Under the pieces are notes generated by a model. It searched no databases. It saw only the letters and a list, made by a program, of their open reading frames with translations, and had not been told where the DNA came from. From the NCBI RefSeq assembly GCF_013760845.1, contig NZ_JACDUU010000003.1, positions 306,606 to 370,605 on the forward strand: a DNA stretch of 64,000 nt, written 5' to 3'. The translations under genes and the position numbers were made by a program. This DNA is from [Anoxybacillus] calidus (lineage in GTDB: Bacteria > Bacillota > Bacilli > Bacillales > Anoxybacillaceae). Below are positions 1 through 9,225 of this stretch, piece after piece (positions within the stretch are counted from its first letter, which is position 1; each line of letters begins with the position of its first letter).

Positions 1-762
1 ATTTTAATGGAAGCGCAAGATGATAACTATTTTGAAATCGACCTTGTTGTCCGTCAATTCCAGAAGGCGATGATGAATATAAAATACAGCTCAAAGCCAG
101 TTGTTGTTGCACCGTTTGCGATGACGCTCGGCGGTGGGACGGAAATTTGCCTGCCGGCAGCGCGCATTCAAGCGGCAAGTGAAACATATATGGGGCTTGT
201 GGAAGTTGGTGTCGGTTTAATCCCGGGCGGCGGTGGAAATAAAGAACTATACATTAAACATTTGAATAGCATGCCAAATGGTGTTGAGTTCGACTTACAG
301 AAGGTTGCCAATAAAGTATTTGAAACAATTGCAATGGCGAAAGTATCAACATCGGCAGCAGAAGCACGCGAATTGAACTTTTTGAACACAAAAGACGGCA
401 TTACGATAAACAGTGATCAATTGCTTCATGATGCTAAACAAGCTGTTATCTCTCTGTATGACAGTGGCTATCAGCCGCCTGTTCGCAAGAAAATTCCGGT
501 TGTCGGTGAAACTGGTTACGCAACATTGCTGCTTGCTGCACAAGGTATGTACCATTCAGGTTATATTTCTGAACATGATCTAAAAATTGCGAAAAAGTTA
601 GCGTATGTCATTGCCGGCGGAAAAGTTCCATACGGTACGGAAGTTGACGAGCAATATTTACTAGATTTAGAGCGCGAAGCATTTTTGAGTTTAGTAGGTG
701 AGCCGAAATCGCAGGCAAGAATGCAGCATATGCTTGTAAAAGGCAAGCCGTTACGCAACTAA
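1..762 (+). CDS. fadN: 3-hydroxyacyl-CoA dehydrogenase/enoyl-CoA hydratase FadN, 3' end only
   Basis: This is the C-terminal part of the bifunctional beta-oxidation protein; the frame is open through base 1, so the gene begins upstream of the window. The visible 253 codons are a crotonase-like segment. Its glycine-rich LGGGTEICLPAAR stretch (about residues 43-55 of the visible part) and VGLIPGGGGNKE are typical of the oxyanion-hole region of enoyl-CoA hydratases. FadN hydrates enoyl-CoA and oxidises 3-hydroxyacyl-CoA in the cytosol. The following fadA and fadE give the B. subtilis fadNAE order. The N-terminal NAD-binding dehydrogenase domain is not visible. Identification is by sequence and context. 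Confidence 0.9.
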   Translation: MLMEAQDDNYFEIDLVVRQFQKAMMNIKYSSKPVVVAPFAMTLGGGTEICLPAARIQAASETYMGLVEVGVGLIPGGGGNKELYIKHLNSMPNGVEFDLQKVANKVFETIAMAKVSTSAAEARELNFLNTKDGITINSDQLLHDAKQAVISLYDSGYQPPVRKKIPVVGETGYATLLLAAQGMYHSGYISEHDLKIAKKLAYVIAGGKVPYGTEVDEQYLLDLEREAFLSLVGEPKSQARMQHMLVKGKPLRN

Positions 763-781
763 TTTGGTTGTTTGTGAACGA

Positions 782-895
782 GACTGACCTTAAAGCAAAG
801 TGTCAGACCCCGTCACACACTATCTAGTACATGATGTTGTATATATTGTGGAATGTGCGTGAGGGTCATACACTGATAGGTCAGCATCCTAAAAA
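782..895. repeat. R1 palindromic repeat, copy 1
   Basis: Imperfect palindrome directly after fadN. The left arm has GACTGACC and AAAGTGTCAGACCCC; the right arm has GTGAGGGTCA and AGGTCAGC. This is the first of eleven family members in the window and one of the more diverged. It could form a long hairpin and act as the fadN terminator or processing site, 20 bases before the fadA ribosome site. Confidence 0.75.
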
Positions 896-915
896 CAAGA
901 AACAGGGGGACGATT

Positions 916-2094
916 ATGAGAGAAGCGGTCATTGTTGCTGGAGCACGTACACCGGTTGGAAAAGCGAAGAAAGGCACACTTGCAAACGTGCGACCAGACG
1001 ATTTAGGGGCTCTAGTTGTCAAAGAAACGTTAAAACGTGCCGGAAATTATGAAGGAAATATTGATGATTTAATTATTGGCTGCGCGATGCCGGAGGCGGA
1101 GCAGGGGTTAAATTTAGCAAGAAACATTGGAGCATTGGCAGGATTGCCTTATACAGTACCGGCGATTACGATTAATCGTTATTGCTCATCGGGATTACAA
1201 GCGATTGCTTATGCCGCTGAGCGAATTATGCTCGGACAATCCGACACGATTATCGCAGGCGGTGTTGAATCGATGAGCCTTGTGCCGATGATGGGACATG
1301 TCGTTCGGCCAAACGTGAAAATCGCCGAAAATGCTCCCGAATACTATATGTCCATGGGACATACAGCGGAGCAAGTGGCCAAAAAGTATAGTGTCAGCCG
1401 CGAAGATCAAGATGCATTTGCTGTTCGTAGTCATCAGCGTGCAGCGAAAGCGATTCGCGAAGGAAAGTTTGTCGATGAAATTGTGCCGGTTGAAGTAACG
1501 GTACGGACTGTTTCTGCAGATAACAAGTTAGTGGAAAAAACAGTGCTATTTTCTGAAGATGAAGGGGTTCGTCCAGATACCAATATGGAAACGTTAGCAA
1601 AACTTCGCCCTGCATTTGCAATCAACGGGACAGTGACGGCTGGAAATGCATCACAAACGAGTGACGGTGCTGCAGCAGTAATGGTGATGGACCGTGAAAA
1701 GGCAGAATCTCTTGGTTTAAAACCGCTTGGCAAATTCCGTTCGTTTGCTGTTGCCGGAGTGCCGCCGGAAGTAATGGGAATCGGCCCAGTTGAGGCGATT
1801 CCAAAAGCGTTGAAGCTTGCGGGACTTGAGCTTTCTGATATCGGCTTGATTGAATTAAATGAAGCCTTCGCTTCCCAATCCATTCAAGTTATTCGTGAGC
1901 TTGGCTTAGATGAGGAAAAAGTAAATGTCAACGGCGGAGCAATTGCGCTTGGTCACCCGCTTGGCTGTACAGGGGCTAAACTAACATTATCATTGCTGTA
2001 TGAAATGCGCCGCCGCAATGAACAATTTGGAATTGTGACGATGTGTATCGGTGGTGGCATGGGAGCAGCGGGAGTGTTCGAACTGATTTCTTAA
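916..2094 (+). CDS. fadA: Acetyl-CoA acyltransferase (3-ketoacyl-CoA thiolase) FadA
   Basis: Thiolase that cleaves 3-ketoacyl-CoA to acetyl-CoA and a shortened acyl-CoA, the last step of beta-oxidation. The 392-residue product has the full thiolase length. The nucleophilic cysteine is C90 in NRYCSSGLQ, the histidine of the GHPLG motif is about H347, and the second catalytic cysteine is about C377 in [18 protein letters not shown] ribosome site precedes the ATG. It lies between fadN and fadE, and the three probably work as one pathway unit, although repeat copy 1 sits between fadN and fadA. Confidence 0.95.
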   Translation: MREAVIVAGARTPVGKAKKGTLANVRPDDLGALVVKETLKRAGNYEGNIDDLIIGCAMPEAEQGLNLARNIGALAGLPYTVPAITINRYCSSGLQAIAYAAERIMLGQSDTIIAGGVESMSLVPMMGHVVRPNVKIAENAPEYYMSMGHTAEQVAKKYSVSREDQDAFAVRSHQRAAKAIREGKFVDEIVPVEVTVRTVSADNKLVEKTVLFSEDEGVRPDTNMETLAKLRPAFAINGTVTAGNASQTSDGAAAVMVMDREKAESLGLKPLGKFRSFAVAGVPPEVMGIGPVEAIPKALKLAGLELSDIGLIELNEAFASQSIQVIRELGLDEEKVNVNGGAIALGHPLGCTGAKLTLSLLYEMRRRNEQFGIVTMCIGGGMGAAGVFELIS

Positions 2095-2196
2095 TTGAAA
2101 AACAATGAAAGTTTTATAGAAATGACAGCCAGATGTTCGACAAACAGAAGGCTGGTCACTTATGAACAATGATGAAAGATGAGGGAGGAGCTATAA

Positions 2197-3981
2197 ATGA
2201 CAAAAGAGCTTGACAATGCGATTAAAGGCGGCAGCTTTTTAATTGAAGATGTTCCATGTGAGCGAGTATTTACTCCAGAAGATTTCACAGACGAGCATAA
2301 AATGATTGCCAAAACGACAGAAGAGTTTGTTGTCAACGAGGTACTTCCACAGCTGGAACATCTAGAAAATCATGAATTTGACCGGTCTGTAAAATTATTA
2401 AAGGAAGCAGGAGATTTAGGGCTGTTAGGAGCGGATGTTCCTGAGGAGTACGGTGGACTTGGCCTAGATAAAGTGAGTTCAGCGTTAATCGCTGAGAAAA
2501 TGTCGCGAGCGGGCGGCTTCTCTATCACCCATGGTGCCCATGTCGGAATCGGTTCCCTGCCAATTGTATTGTTCGGTACAGAAGAGCAGAAGAAAAAATA
2601 TCTTCCAGCGCTGGCAACAGGTGAAAAGATTGCTGCTTATGCGTTGACTGAGCCAAGTTCTGGTTCGGACGCACTAGGAGCAAAAACAACGGCGAAGTTA
2701 AACGCAGAAGGCACGCACTACATTTTAAATGGGGAAAAACAATGGATTACAAACGCTGGCTTTGCTGATGTGTTTGTTGTCTATGCAAAAGTAGATGGCG
2801 AGCATTTCTCCGCCTTTATCGTCGAGCGTGATTTTCCAGGTGTTTCAACAGGGGTAGAAGAAAAGAAAATGGGGATTAAAAGTTCTTCGACACGTACATT
2901 AATTTTACAAGATGCTCTTGTGCCAAAAGAAAATCTGCTTGGCGAAGTCGGCAAAGGACATGTGATTGCCTTTAACATTTTAAATATTGGTCGTTATAAA
3001 CTCGGTGTAGGAGCGGTTGGTGCTTCGAAAAGGGCATTAGAAATTACTATTCAATATGCAAATCAACGTCAACAATTTAAAACCCCAATTTCTCAATTTA
3101 CATTAACGCAAGAGAAATTGGCGACGATGGCGGCAAAGCTATATGCAACAGAAAGCTCCGTTTATCGTACAGTTGGTCTATTTGAAGAGAGAATGAGCCA
3201 ACTGACAGAGGAAAAAGCAAAAGAGGGTAAAGAGGTGGCAAACTCCATTGCTGAATATGCGATTGAATGCTCACTAAACAAATTTTTTGCGACTGAAACA
3301 CTGGATTATATTGCTGATGAAGGTGTGCAAATCCATGGTGGTTACGGTTTTATGCAAGAATATGAAATCGAACGAATTTACCGTGACTCCCGCATTAACC
3401 GGATTTTCGAAGGTACGAACGAAATTAACCGTTTGCTAGTGCCAGGCATGTATTTACGCAAAGCGATGAAGGGAGAACTTCCGCTTTTACAAAAAGCGCA
3501 ACAACTCCAAGAAGAGTTAATGATGTTAATGCCTGAAGAAGTTGGTGACGACGTATTAGAGCAGGAAAAATATCTTGTACGCAATGCGAAGAAAATCGCT
3601 CTGATGGTTGCTGGATTGGCAGCGCAAAAATTTGGTCCGAAGTTGGAAAAAGAGCAAGAAGTTTTGGTAAATATCGCCGATATCGTAAGCAACGTATATG
3701 CAATGGAATCCGCATTACTTCGTACGGAAAAAGCGATTCAAAAATCAGGCCTTGAGAAAAACAAACAAAAAGTTCTTTATACGCAAATTTTCTGCCAAGA
3801 AGCATTCAACGAAATTGAAGCGCATGCGAAAGAAACGATCGTTGCCGTTGAGCAAGGCGATATGTTGCGCATGATGTTGTCAGCATTGCGTAAATTTACA
3901 CGCCATACGCCAATTAATGTCATTGCGAAAAAACGTGAAGCAGCTGTGGCATTAATTGAAGCAGAACGCTATATTGTGTAA
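2197..3981 (+). CDS. fadE: Acyl-CoA dehydrogenase FadE
   Basis: FAD-dependent acyl-CoA dehydrogenase that starts beta-oxidation by forming trans-2-enoyl-CoA. At 594 residues it is longer than the ordinary 380-residue family because it carries a C-terminal extension of about 180 residues, as in B. subtilis FadE. Visible signatures are YALTEPSSGSDA (about 148-159), the FAD/substrate segment QWITNAG (182-188), and FEGTNEINR near residue 404 with E405 as the probable catalytic base. The ATG follows a GGGAGGAG ribosome site. A clear hairpin terminator follows at 3987-4015, ending the fad unit. Confidence 0.95.
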   Translation: MTKELDNAIKGGSFLIEDVPCERVFTPEDFTDEHKMIAKTTEEFVVNEVLPQLEHLENHEFDRSVKLLKEAGDLGLLGADVPEEYGGLGLDKVSSALIAEKMSRAGGFSITHGAHVGIGSLPIVLFGTEEQKKKYLPALATGEKIAAYALTEPSSGSDALGAKTTAKLNAEGTHYILNGEKQWITNAGFADVFVVYAKVDGEHFSAFIVERDFPGVSTGVEEKKMGIKSSSTRTLILQDALVPKENLLGEVGKGHVIAFNILNIGRYKLGVGAVGASKRALEITIQYANQRQQFKTPISQFTLTQEKLATMAAKLYATESSVYRTVGLFEERMSQLTEEKAKEGKEVANSIAEYAIECSLNKFFATETLDYIADEGVQIHGGYGFMQEYEIERIYRDSRINRIFEGTNEINRLLVPGMYLRKAMKGELPLLQKAQQLQEELMMLMPEEVGDDVLEQEKYLVRNAKKIALMVAGLAAQKFGPKLEKEQEVLVNIADIVSNVYAMESALLRTEKAIQKSGLEKNKQKVLYTQIFCQEAFNEIEAHAKETIVAVEQGDMLRMMLSALRKFTRHTPINVIAKKREAAVALIEAERYIV

Positions 3982-3986
3982 TAATG

Positions 3987-4015
3987 AAAGAGGTTGACCT
4001 AAAGTCAGCCTCTTT
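3987..4015 (+). terminator. Rho-independent terminator after fadE
   Basis: Twelve-base-pair stem, AAAGAGGTTGAC pairing with GTCAGCCTCTTT (one G-U pair), around a CTAAA loop. The stop codon of fadE is five bases upstream. Confidence 0.8.
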
Positions 4016-4038
4016 ATTCGTAAAAGGGGGGTGACAGG

Positions 4039-4395
4039 ATGGCGTTAACGTTTTATTGGTATCCCAAATGTGGCACATGTCGAAAAGCAAAAAAATGGTT
4101 AGAAAACAATGGTATTTCCGTTAATGAGGTACATATTGTAGAAAATCCTCCTTCAAGAGAAGAATTGGCGCAACTTTATCGCAAAAGCGGGCTACCGCTA
4201 AAAAAATTTTTTAATACAAGCGGAATGAAATACCGTGAATTGGGCATGAAAGATAAAGTGAATACAGCTTCTGAAGAAGAGCTGCTCGACATTCTCTCAT
4301 CAGACGGAATGCTCATTAAACGGCCGATTTTGACTGACGGTGAAAAAGTGGCTGTAGGCTTTAAAGAAGAAGAGTATCAAAAATTTTTTGAATAA
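4039..4395 (+). CDS. yusI: ArsC/Spx-family protein YusI
   Basis: A 118-residue thioredoxin-fold protein of the arsenate reductase/Spx superfamily. It has the N-terminal CGTC redox pair (C11, C14) in WYPKCGTCRKAKKWL and a KRPIL segment near residue 93, typical of the family. Arsenate reduction is not implied: YusI-type proteins lie next to gcvH and their substrate is unknown. It starts with ATG behind a strong GGGGGGTGA site just after the fadE terminator, so it has its own unit or follows read-through. The family call is firm; the function is open. Confidence 0.85.
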   Translation: MALTFYWYPKCGTCRKAKKWLENNGISVNEVHIVENPPSREELAQLYRKSGLPLKKFFNTSGMKYRELGMKDKVNTASEEELLDILSSDGMLIKRPILTDGEKVAVGFKEEEYQKFFE

Positions 4396-4473
4396 ACGCC
4401 ACGCATCCGGTGAGTTTTTCTGAAAAATCGGTTATTATTAAAAAGAATAAACTTGTTGTTGGAGGGACTTGAT

Positions 4474-4857
4474 ATGAACACACCAAAAGAATTGCGTTAT
4501 TCTGAAGAACATGAATGGGTACGTGTTGAAGGTGACAAAGTGCGCATCGGCATTACTGATTTTGCGCAGTCTGAATTAGGCGATATCGTATTCGTAGAGC
4601 TTCCTGAAGTGGGCACAGAAATTACAGCTAATGAGCCATTTGGCAGCGTGGAGTCTGTAAAAACGGTTTCTGAATTGTATGCGCCAATTAGCGGAAAAGT
4701 GGTTGAAGTAAACGAAGAACTAAATGATAAGCCGGAGTTTGTTAACGAATCTCCATATGAAAAAGCATGGATGATTGTCGTTGAACCTTCTGATTTAAGC
4801 GAAGTGGACAACCTTTTGACAGCAGAACAATATGAAGCAATGATTAACGAAAACTAA
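4474..4857 (+). CDS. gcvH: Glycine cleavage system H protein GcvH
   Basis: Lipoyl-carrier protein that shuttles the aminomethyl group of glycine between the P, T and L proteins; in Bacillus it is also a relay for lipoate transfer. The 127-residue product has the lipoylation lysine K63 in [15 protein letters not shown] chose ATG 4474 rather than the upstream TTG 4453 because GGAGGG lies seven bases before it and the product then begins [15 protein letters not shown] as in known GcvH proteins. A strong terminator follows. The lipoate synthase gene lipA is 18 kb downstream. Confidence 0.95.
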   Translation: MNTPKELRYSEEHEWVRVEGDKVRIGITDFAQSELGDIVFVELPEVGTEITANEPFGSVESVKTVSELYAPISGKVVEVNEELNDKPEFVNESPYEKAWMIVVEPSDLSEVDNLLTAEQYEAMINEN

Positions 4858-4875
4858 TTCATTGTTCACATTTTG

Positions 4876-4918
4876 GACACCCTATTAGCAAAGCATTTGC
4901 AGAAAGGGTGTCTTTTTT
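4876..4918 (+). terminator. Rho-independent terminator after gcvH
   Basis: GACACCCT pairs with AGGGTGTC, with an inner GCAAA/TTTGC stem, followed by six T residues. Confidence 0.9.
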
Positions 4919-5029
4919 ATGGTATTAGAGCTTATGGGTCAGCCACTTTTTGTTATTAGTTAGTTGAAAGGAGATTTTTAAGATTATATCGAATAAAATA
5001 TGTGTAATCTCTTTTGTTAGGTGATGACA

Positions 5030-5377
5030 ATGGCGACTGTAGAGGTAGAGAAAGTGATTATTGTAGAAGGACGCTCTGATAAAAAGAAGCTTGAGAGCAT
5101 CATTAAAGAGCCTGTTGAAATTATTTGTACGAACGGAACGATTAGCTATGCAAAATTGGACGAACTAATTGACGAACTATACAATAAAGAAGTATTTATA
5201 TTAGTAGACTCGGATGAGGCAGGAGAGAAGCTTCGTAAACAATTTAGGAGAGAATTTCCAGAGGCGGAGCATTTATATATTGATCGAATGTATCGCGAAG
5301 TGGCAGCAGCGCCGAAACAGCATATTGCTACGGTGTTGCTAAGCGCTAATATTGATGTGCATGCTGAGTATTTGTAA
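5030..5377 (+). CDS. yusF: TOPRIM-domain protein YusF
   Basis: A 115-residue protein made of a single TOPRIM fold, like the small primase-related nucleotidyl-transfer/hydrolysis domain of OLD nucleases and RNase M5. The conserved glutamate is in IVEGRSDKK and the metal-binding DxD in FILVDSDEAGEK. Its biochemical role is unknown. ATG 5030 is preferred over GTG 5021 and ATG 5024, because AGGTGA (5019-5024) is then correctly spaced. It lies between gcvH and yusE as in B. subtilis, but yusG, which I recall between gcvH and yusF there, is missing. Confidence 0.8.
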   Translation: MATVEVEKVIIVEGRSDKKKLESIIKEPVEIICTNGTISYAKLDELIDELYNKEVFILVDSDEAGEKLRKQFRREFPEAEHLYIDRMYREVAAAPKQHIATVLLSANIDVHAEYL

Positions 5378-5398
5378 AAGGTGTGAAGAACTGAAACG

Positions 5399-5707
5399 AT
5401 GGATTCTTTAACTTTAGCACAAATTGATCAAGTAATTGAACAGGAAAACATTGTATGTGTATATTTGTATACACCAATATGTGGAACATGTCAATTAGCA
5501 GGCCGAATGCTTGAAATTGTGAACGAGTTGTTTCCGCATATTACATTTTGTAAAACAGATATTAACTATATGCCAGAGCGTGCTATCGAATGGAGTATCG
5601 AAAGTGTTCCGTGTTTGCTTGTATTTCGTAATGGGAAGTTAGAGAAAAAGATATATGCCTTTCACTCTGTGCCATATTTATATGAAACAATAAAATCCTT
5701 TTTATAA
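5399..5707 (+). CDS. yusE: Thioredoxin-like protein YusE
   Basis: A 102-residue thioredoxin-fold protein with a CGTC active-site pair (C28, C31) in YTPICGTCQLA and the cis-proline region SVPCLLVFRNG. It probably acts in thiol-disulfide exchange in the cytosol, since there is no signal peptide. It starts 21 bases after yusF, so the two are likely co-transcribed. A terminator hairpin follows at 5731-5794. The partner protein cannot be told from the sequence. Confidence 0.85.
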   Translation: MDSLTLAQIDQVIEQENIVCVYLYTPICGTCQLAGRMLEIVNELFPHITFCKTDINYMPERAIEWSIESVPCLLVFRNGKLEKKIYAFHSVPYLYETIKSFL

Positions 5708-5730
5708 AGAGGTTAACCTTAAATGATATG

Positions 5731-5794
5731 ATCCCCTTATAGTAGACGGTAAAAAGAAAAGGCTGTACTGTCTAACTATGGGGGGGATTTTTTT
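5731..5794 (+). terminator. Terminator after yusE
   Basis: ATCCCC..ATAGT.AGAC pairs imperfectly with GTCTAACTATGGGGGGGAT and is followed directly by seven T residues. The stem has small bulges. Between it and 5979 I see only AT-rich DNA leading to yusD. Confidence 0.7.
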
Positions 5795-5979
5795 ATGGAA
5801 AAAATCATTTAAAATACTACTTTTTTTGACATATTTCTTGGGAAATTTTTAAAAAACAGTAGTGTTTTTGTTTAAAAATGCTTGTTCAGTCGGGGTTTTG
5901 TCGAGAAGTTCATAAAGGATTCGCAAGCTTCCCTATGGAAATGTACATATAGAGAAATGAACAAGGGGGCAGGCGAATC

Positions 5980-6327
5980 GTGAAAATTCAAGAATTAATT
6001 CAGCAATTTATTGAGAGAATTCAAACATCGAGCCATTTATCTCCTCTTTTACCTGAGGAGCGTGTGTATATTCGCTTTGAATGTGAAAACGAGAACATTA
6101 TTTTTGCGCTTTCGAAGAACGGTACAGAAAAGAAAGAAGAAGCAGATGAGCGAAGACTTTTAACGATTCGTGGTTCAGCAGAAGCGATTCACGCACTTGT
6201 AACCGGAGAACTAAAACTGCAGCAGCAAATGCGCCTCAAAGAGCTTTCAGTTGCTGGAAGCTTTCGACATATGCTTCTTTTAGAATCAATTTTCCACTTA
6301 GGGAAACCTTATTTATCGTTTAATTAA
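5980..6327 (+). CDS. yusD: SCP2-type sterol-carrier domain protein YusD
   Basis: A 115-residue protein resembling the SCP2 sterol-carrier fold, with a helix-strand pattern and the closing segment VAGSFRHMLLLESIF. It has no catalytic motif and is predicted cytosolic; a hydrophobic ligand is likely but unknown. The start is GTG 5980 behind AAGGGGGCAGG. In B. subtilis yusD precedes metN; here a SAM-riboswitch-controlled sulfhydrylase gene lies between. The family assignment is moderately sure. Confidence 0.7.
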   Translation: MKIQELIQQFIERIQTSSHLSPLLPEERVYIRFECENENIIFALSKNGTEKKEEADERRLLTIRGSAEAIHALVTGELKLQQQMRLKELSVAGSFRHMLLLESIFHLGKPYLSFN

Positions 6328-6345
6328 AAATATTTAGATAAATTG

Positions 6346-6374
6346 TTGACTAGAGGAAAAATAAGTGATACAAT
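6346..6374 (+). promoter_or_regulatory. SigA promoter of the metY S-box leader
   Basis: TTGACT, a 17-base spacer and TACAAT, placed 27 bases before the riboswitch aptamer. Confidence 0.75.
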
Positions 6375-6400
6375 TCGAAACAACAATAAAATCACGAAGT

Positions 6401-6547
6401 TCTTATCAAGAGTGGCGGAGGGACTGGCCCAATGAAGCCCGGCAACCGGTTTTTCACAACACGGTGCTAATTCCAGCAGAGTTCTATACTCTGGAAGATA
6501 AGAAGGGGTTAAGGAGTATTCCCTCTTCTTATGAAGAGGGGTTTTTT
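6401..6547 (+). promoter_or_regulatory. SAM-I riboswitch (S-box) with terminator, upstream of metY
   Basis: The aptamer opens with TCTTATCAAGAGTGGCGGAG, continues with the conserved GGCCCAATGAAGCCCGGCAACC and the GGTGCTAATTCC segment, and closes with GATAAGA at about 6497-6503. A terminator (CCCTCTTC/GAAGAGGG and six T) spans 6521-6547. By established S-box logic, SAM binding favours the terminator and shuts off the gene. An open reading frame across this RNA (6365-6556) is an artefact. Confidence 0.95.
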
Positions 6548-6571
6548 ATTATATAGGGGGAGAGGATTATA

Positions 6572-7885
6572 ATGAGTGAAAAGCAATATCGTTTAGAGAC
6601 AATTGCGGTACATGGTGGTTTGCAACCAGATCCGGTTACAGGAGCAAGGGCAGTTCCGATTTATCAATCGACTGCTTACAAGTTTGAAAATACGGAACAT
6701 GCGGCTAATCTCTTTGCATTAAAAGAGCAAGGATACATTTATACGCGGATTCATAATCCAACTGTCACTGTTTTTGAGGAAAGGGTTGCTCAATTAGAAG
6801 GAGGAATCGGTAGTTTAGCGTTGGCAAGTGGGGCAGCTGCTATTACAATGGCGATATTCAATATTGCCGGAGCAGGTGATGAGATTGTTTCCGCTTCAAC
6901 GTTATATGGCGGTACATATAACTTGTTTGCGAACACTCTTCCTAAGTATGGCATTAAGACGCATTTTGTTGATCCTTCTAATCCAGAAAATTTCCGAGCG
7001 GCCATCACGCCAAGAACAAAAGCGATTTTTGCGGAAACGATTGGTAACCCAAGTCTGCATATATTAGATATTGAAGCGGTAGCGGATATTGCTCATGAAG
7101 CAGGTATCCCGCTTATTATCGATAACACGTTTGCGACACCTTATTTATGCAGACCGATTGAACACGGTGCTGATATTGTTGTCCACTCGGCGACAAAATG
7201 GCTGCTTGGAAACGGTACAACCCTTGGCGGTATCATTGTTGACGGTGGAAAGTTTGACTGGAACTCACCGAAGTTTCCTGGATTTACAACACCAGATCCA
7301 AGCTACCATAATCTCGTTTATGCGGAAGCGTTAGGCGCAGCGGCTTATATTGTTAAGGCGCGCGTGCAACTATTGCGCGACTTAGGACCAGCGATTAGCC
7401 CTTTCAATGCGTTTCAGCTTAATCTCGGACTTGAAACATTACATGTACGCATGAAAGAGCACATTGCGAATACGCGGAAAGTTGTCGAGTATTTAAATAA
7501 CCATCCGGCTGTTGAATGGGTGTTATATCCAGAACATGACGCTCATCCTGATAAACATTTGGCGAAGAAATATTTGCCAAAAGGAGCTGGATCGATTGTT
7601 GTTTTTGGAATTAAGGGAGGCCGGGAAGCAGGAGCGAAACTTATTAATCATGTAAAATTATGGTCGCATGTAGCGAATGTCGGTGATGCGAAAAGTTTAA
7701 TCATTCACCCGGCGAGCACAACACATCAGCAGTTAAGCGCTGAGGATTTAAAAGCATCTGGTGTGAAAGAAGACTTGATTCGCCTTTCTGTTGGAATTGA
7801 AAATGTCGATGATTTAATTGAGGATTTGGAACAGGCGATTGAAGCAGCTACTGGACTTGTATCGCATTTACCTTTGTCGCGATAA
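6572..7885 (+). CDS. metY: O-acetylhomoserine sulfhydrylase-type PLP enzyme
   Basis: A 437-residue Cys/Met-metabolism PLP enzyme that would make homocysteine from an O-acylhomoserine and sulfide. The PLP lysine is K209 in [29 protein letters not shown] and [18 protein letters not shown] are hallmarks of the sulfhydrylase branch, and the length fits that branch rather than the 380-residue cystathionine synthases. The SAM riboswitch directly upstream supports a role in methionine synthesis. The ATG follows GGGGGAGAGG. Substrate choice (O-acetyl- versus O-succinylhomoserine) is inferred. Confidence 0.9.
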   Translation: MSEKQYRLETIAVHGGLQPDPVTGARAVPIYQSTAYKFENTEHAANLFALKEQGYIYTRIHNPTVTVFEERVAQLEGGIGSLALASGAAAITMAIFNIAGAGDEIVSASTLYGGTYNLFANTLPKYGIKTHFVDPSNPENFRAAITPRTKAIFAETIGNPSLHILDIEAVADIAHEAGIPLIIDNTFATPYLCRPIEHGADIVVHSATKWLLGNGTTLGGIIVDGGKFDWNSPKFPGFTTPDPSYHNLVYAEALGAAAYIVKARVQLLRDLGPAISPFNAFQLNLGLETLHVRMKEHIANTRKVVEYLNNHPAVEWVLYPEHDAHPDKHLAKKYLPKGAGSIVVFGIKGGREAGAKLINHVKLWSHVANVGDAKSLIIHPASTTHQQLSAEDLKASGVKEDLIRLSVGIENVDDLIEDLEQAIEAATGLVSHLPLSR

Positions 7886-7900
7886 TGAAAAAAATTTTTG

Positions 7901-7929
7901 TTGACACTGTATATCATGCGTGCTAGAAT
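7901..7929 (+). promoter_or_regulatory. SigA promoter of the metNPQ S-box leader
   Basis: Consensus TTGACA, 17 bases, TAGAAT, placed 15 bases after the metY stop. It makes metNPQ a separate SAM-controlled unit. The 7886-8196 gap is filled by this promoter and the riboswitch. Confidence 0.8.
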
Positions 7930-7996
7930 CACATTTGTAATTTATGATAATGCTTGAATTTTATTAAAATTTCAATTGAATAGATTGCAATGAATG

Positions 7997-8154
7997 CTCT
8001 TATCAAGAGAGGCGGAGGGATGTGCCCAATGAAGCCCGGCAACCGTCAGCTTTCGCTGAAATGGTGCCAATTCACACAAAGCGCTTGCTTTGAGAGATAA
8101 GAGACAGATTGGAAAATAACGCCTTTCTGTTCTCTTGAGCAGAAAGGCTTTTTT
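7997..8154 (+). promoter_or_regulatory. SAM-I riboswitch (S-box) with terminator, upstream of metNPQ
   Basis: The aptamer runs from CTCTTATCAAGAGAGGCGGA through GCCCAATGAAGCCCGGCAACC to GATAAGAG at 8096-8103. The terminator is GCCTTTCTG/CAGAAAGGC (8121-8148) followed by six T. It is clearly related to the copy before metY but has a different P3 arm (GTCAGCTTTCGCTGAAAT). Confidence 0.95.
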
Positions 8155-8196
8155 GTTACGTAGAACATGCAGCAGAAGAAGGAAGGTGAGGCACGC

Positions 8197-9225
8197 GTGA
8201 TTACATTGTCTAATGTCACGAAAATTTATAAATCAAAAAGCGGATCGGTAACAGCAGTTGACAATGTGAGTTTACATATCCGCGAAGGTGAAATTTTTGG
8301 CATTATTGGTTACAGCGGTGCGGGAAAAAGCTCTTTAATTCGCATGCTGAACGGTTTAGAGAAGGCAACAAGCGGCCAAGTCATTGTTGCAGGACGTGAT
8401 ATGGCCAACATTAAAGGGAGAGAGCTTCGCAAGGCGCGTCAAGAAATCGGCATGATTTTCCAACATTTTAATTTATTATGGTCAAGAACGGTACGGGAAA
8501 ATATTGCCTTCCCGTTAGAAATTGCTGGAGTACCAAAACAAGAACGCCTCAAGCGAGTAGATGAGCTCATTAAGCTAGTTGGATTAGAAGGACGTGAAAA
8601 TGCATATCCATCGCAATTAAGCGGGGGGCAAAAACAGCGTGTCGGAATTGCTCGAGCTTTGGCGAATAATCCAAAAGTATTGCTGTGCGATGAGGCGACT
8701 TCCGCTTTAGACCCGCAGACAACAGATTCCATTCTTGATTTACTCGTTGATATCAATAAGCGTCTTGGTTTAACGATTGTGCTCATCACTCATGAGATGC
8801 ATGTCATTCGGAAAATTTGCGACAGAGTAGCGGTCATGGAGAGCGGAAAAATCGTTGAAGAAGGAGAAGTACTGCGCGTGTTCCGCAAACCGGAGCAACC
8901 GATTACAAAGCGTTTTGTGCAGCAAGTGACAGAGCCGGAAGAAACAAAAGAAACTGTCTCTCATTTGCTGGAAAAATATCCGCAAGGACGAGTAATTCAA
9001 TTAACCTTTGTTGGTGATGCAGCAGAGCAGCCGCTAATGACAAACATCATTCGGAATTTTAATGTAAGCGTCAATATTGTTCAGGGAAAAATCTCACAAA
9101 CGCATCAAGGAGCATATGGTGTTTTGTTTATCCATATCGATGGCACTGAGGAAGAAATGGATAAGGTCATTGATTACATTCGTCAACAACAAGTAGAGGC
9201 GGAGGTGATGACGAATGTGGAGTAA
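8197..9225 (+). CDS. metN: Methionine ABC transporter ATP-binding protein MetN
   Basis: ATPase of the D/L-methionine importer MetNPQ. Walker A is GYSGAGKSS (38-46), the signature is LSGGQ (141-145), Walker B is VLLCDE (161-166) and TSALD follows. The last 90 residues match the regulatory NIL domain that senses methionine. GTG 8197 is preferred over ATG 8167 because GGAAGGTGAGG sits just before it and the product then has the usual 342-residue length starting MITLSNVTKIYKS. It overlaps metP by 11 bases, showing translational coupling. Confidence 0.95.
   Translation: MITLSNVTKIYKSKSGSVTAVDNVSLHIREGEIFGIIGYSGAGKSSLIRMLNGLEKATSGQVIVAGRDMANIKGRELRKARQEIGMIFQHFNLLWSRTVRENIAFPLEIAGVPKQERLKRVDELIKLVGLEGRENAYPSQLSGGQKQRVGIARALANNPKVLLCDEATSALDPQTTDSILDLLVDINKRLGLTIVLITHEMHVIRKICDRVAVMESGKIVEEGEVLRVFRKPEQPITKRFVQQVTEPEETKETVSHLLEKYPQGRVIQLTFVGDAAEQPLMTNIIRNFNVSVNIVQGKISQTHQGAYGVLFIHIDGTEEEMDKVIDYIRQQQVEAEVMTNVE

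Noticed and set aside
1434-1883. A 149-codon minus-strand frame inside fadA
   Set aside because: Antisense shadow of the thiolase gene; low-complexity Ser/Thr-rich product and no ribosome site.
6365-6556. A 63-codon open frame upstream of metY
   Set aside because: It lies entirely on the SAM-I riboswitch and its terminator and has no ribosome site; the RNA structure explains the sequence.
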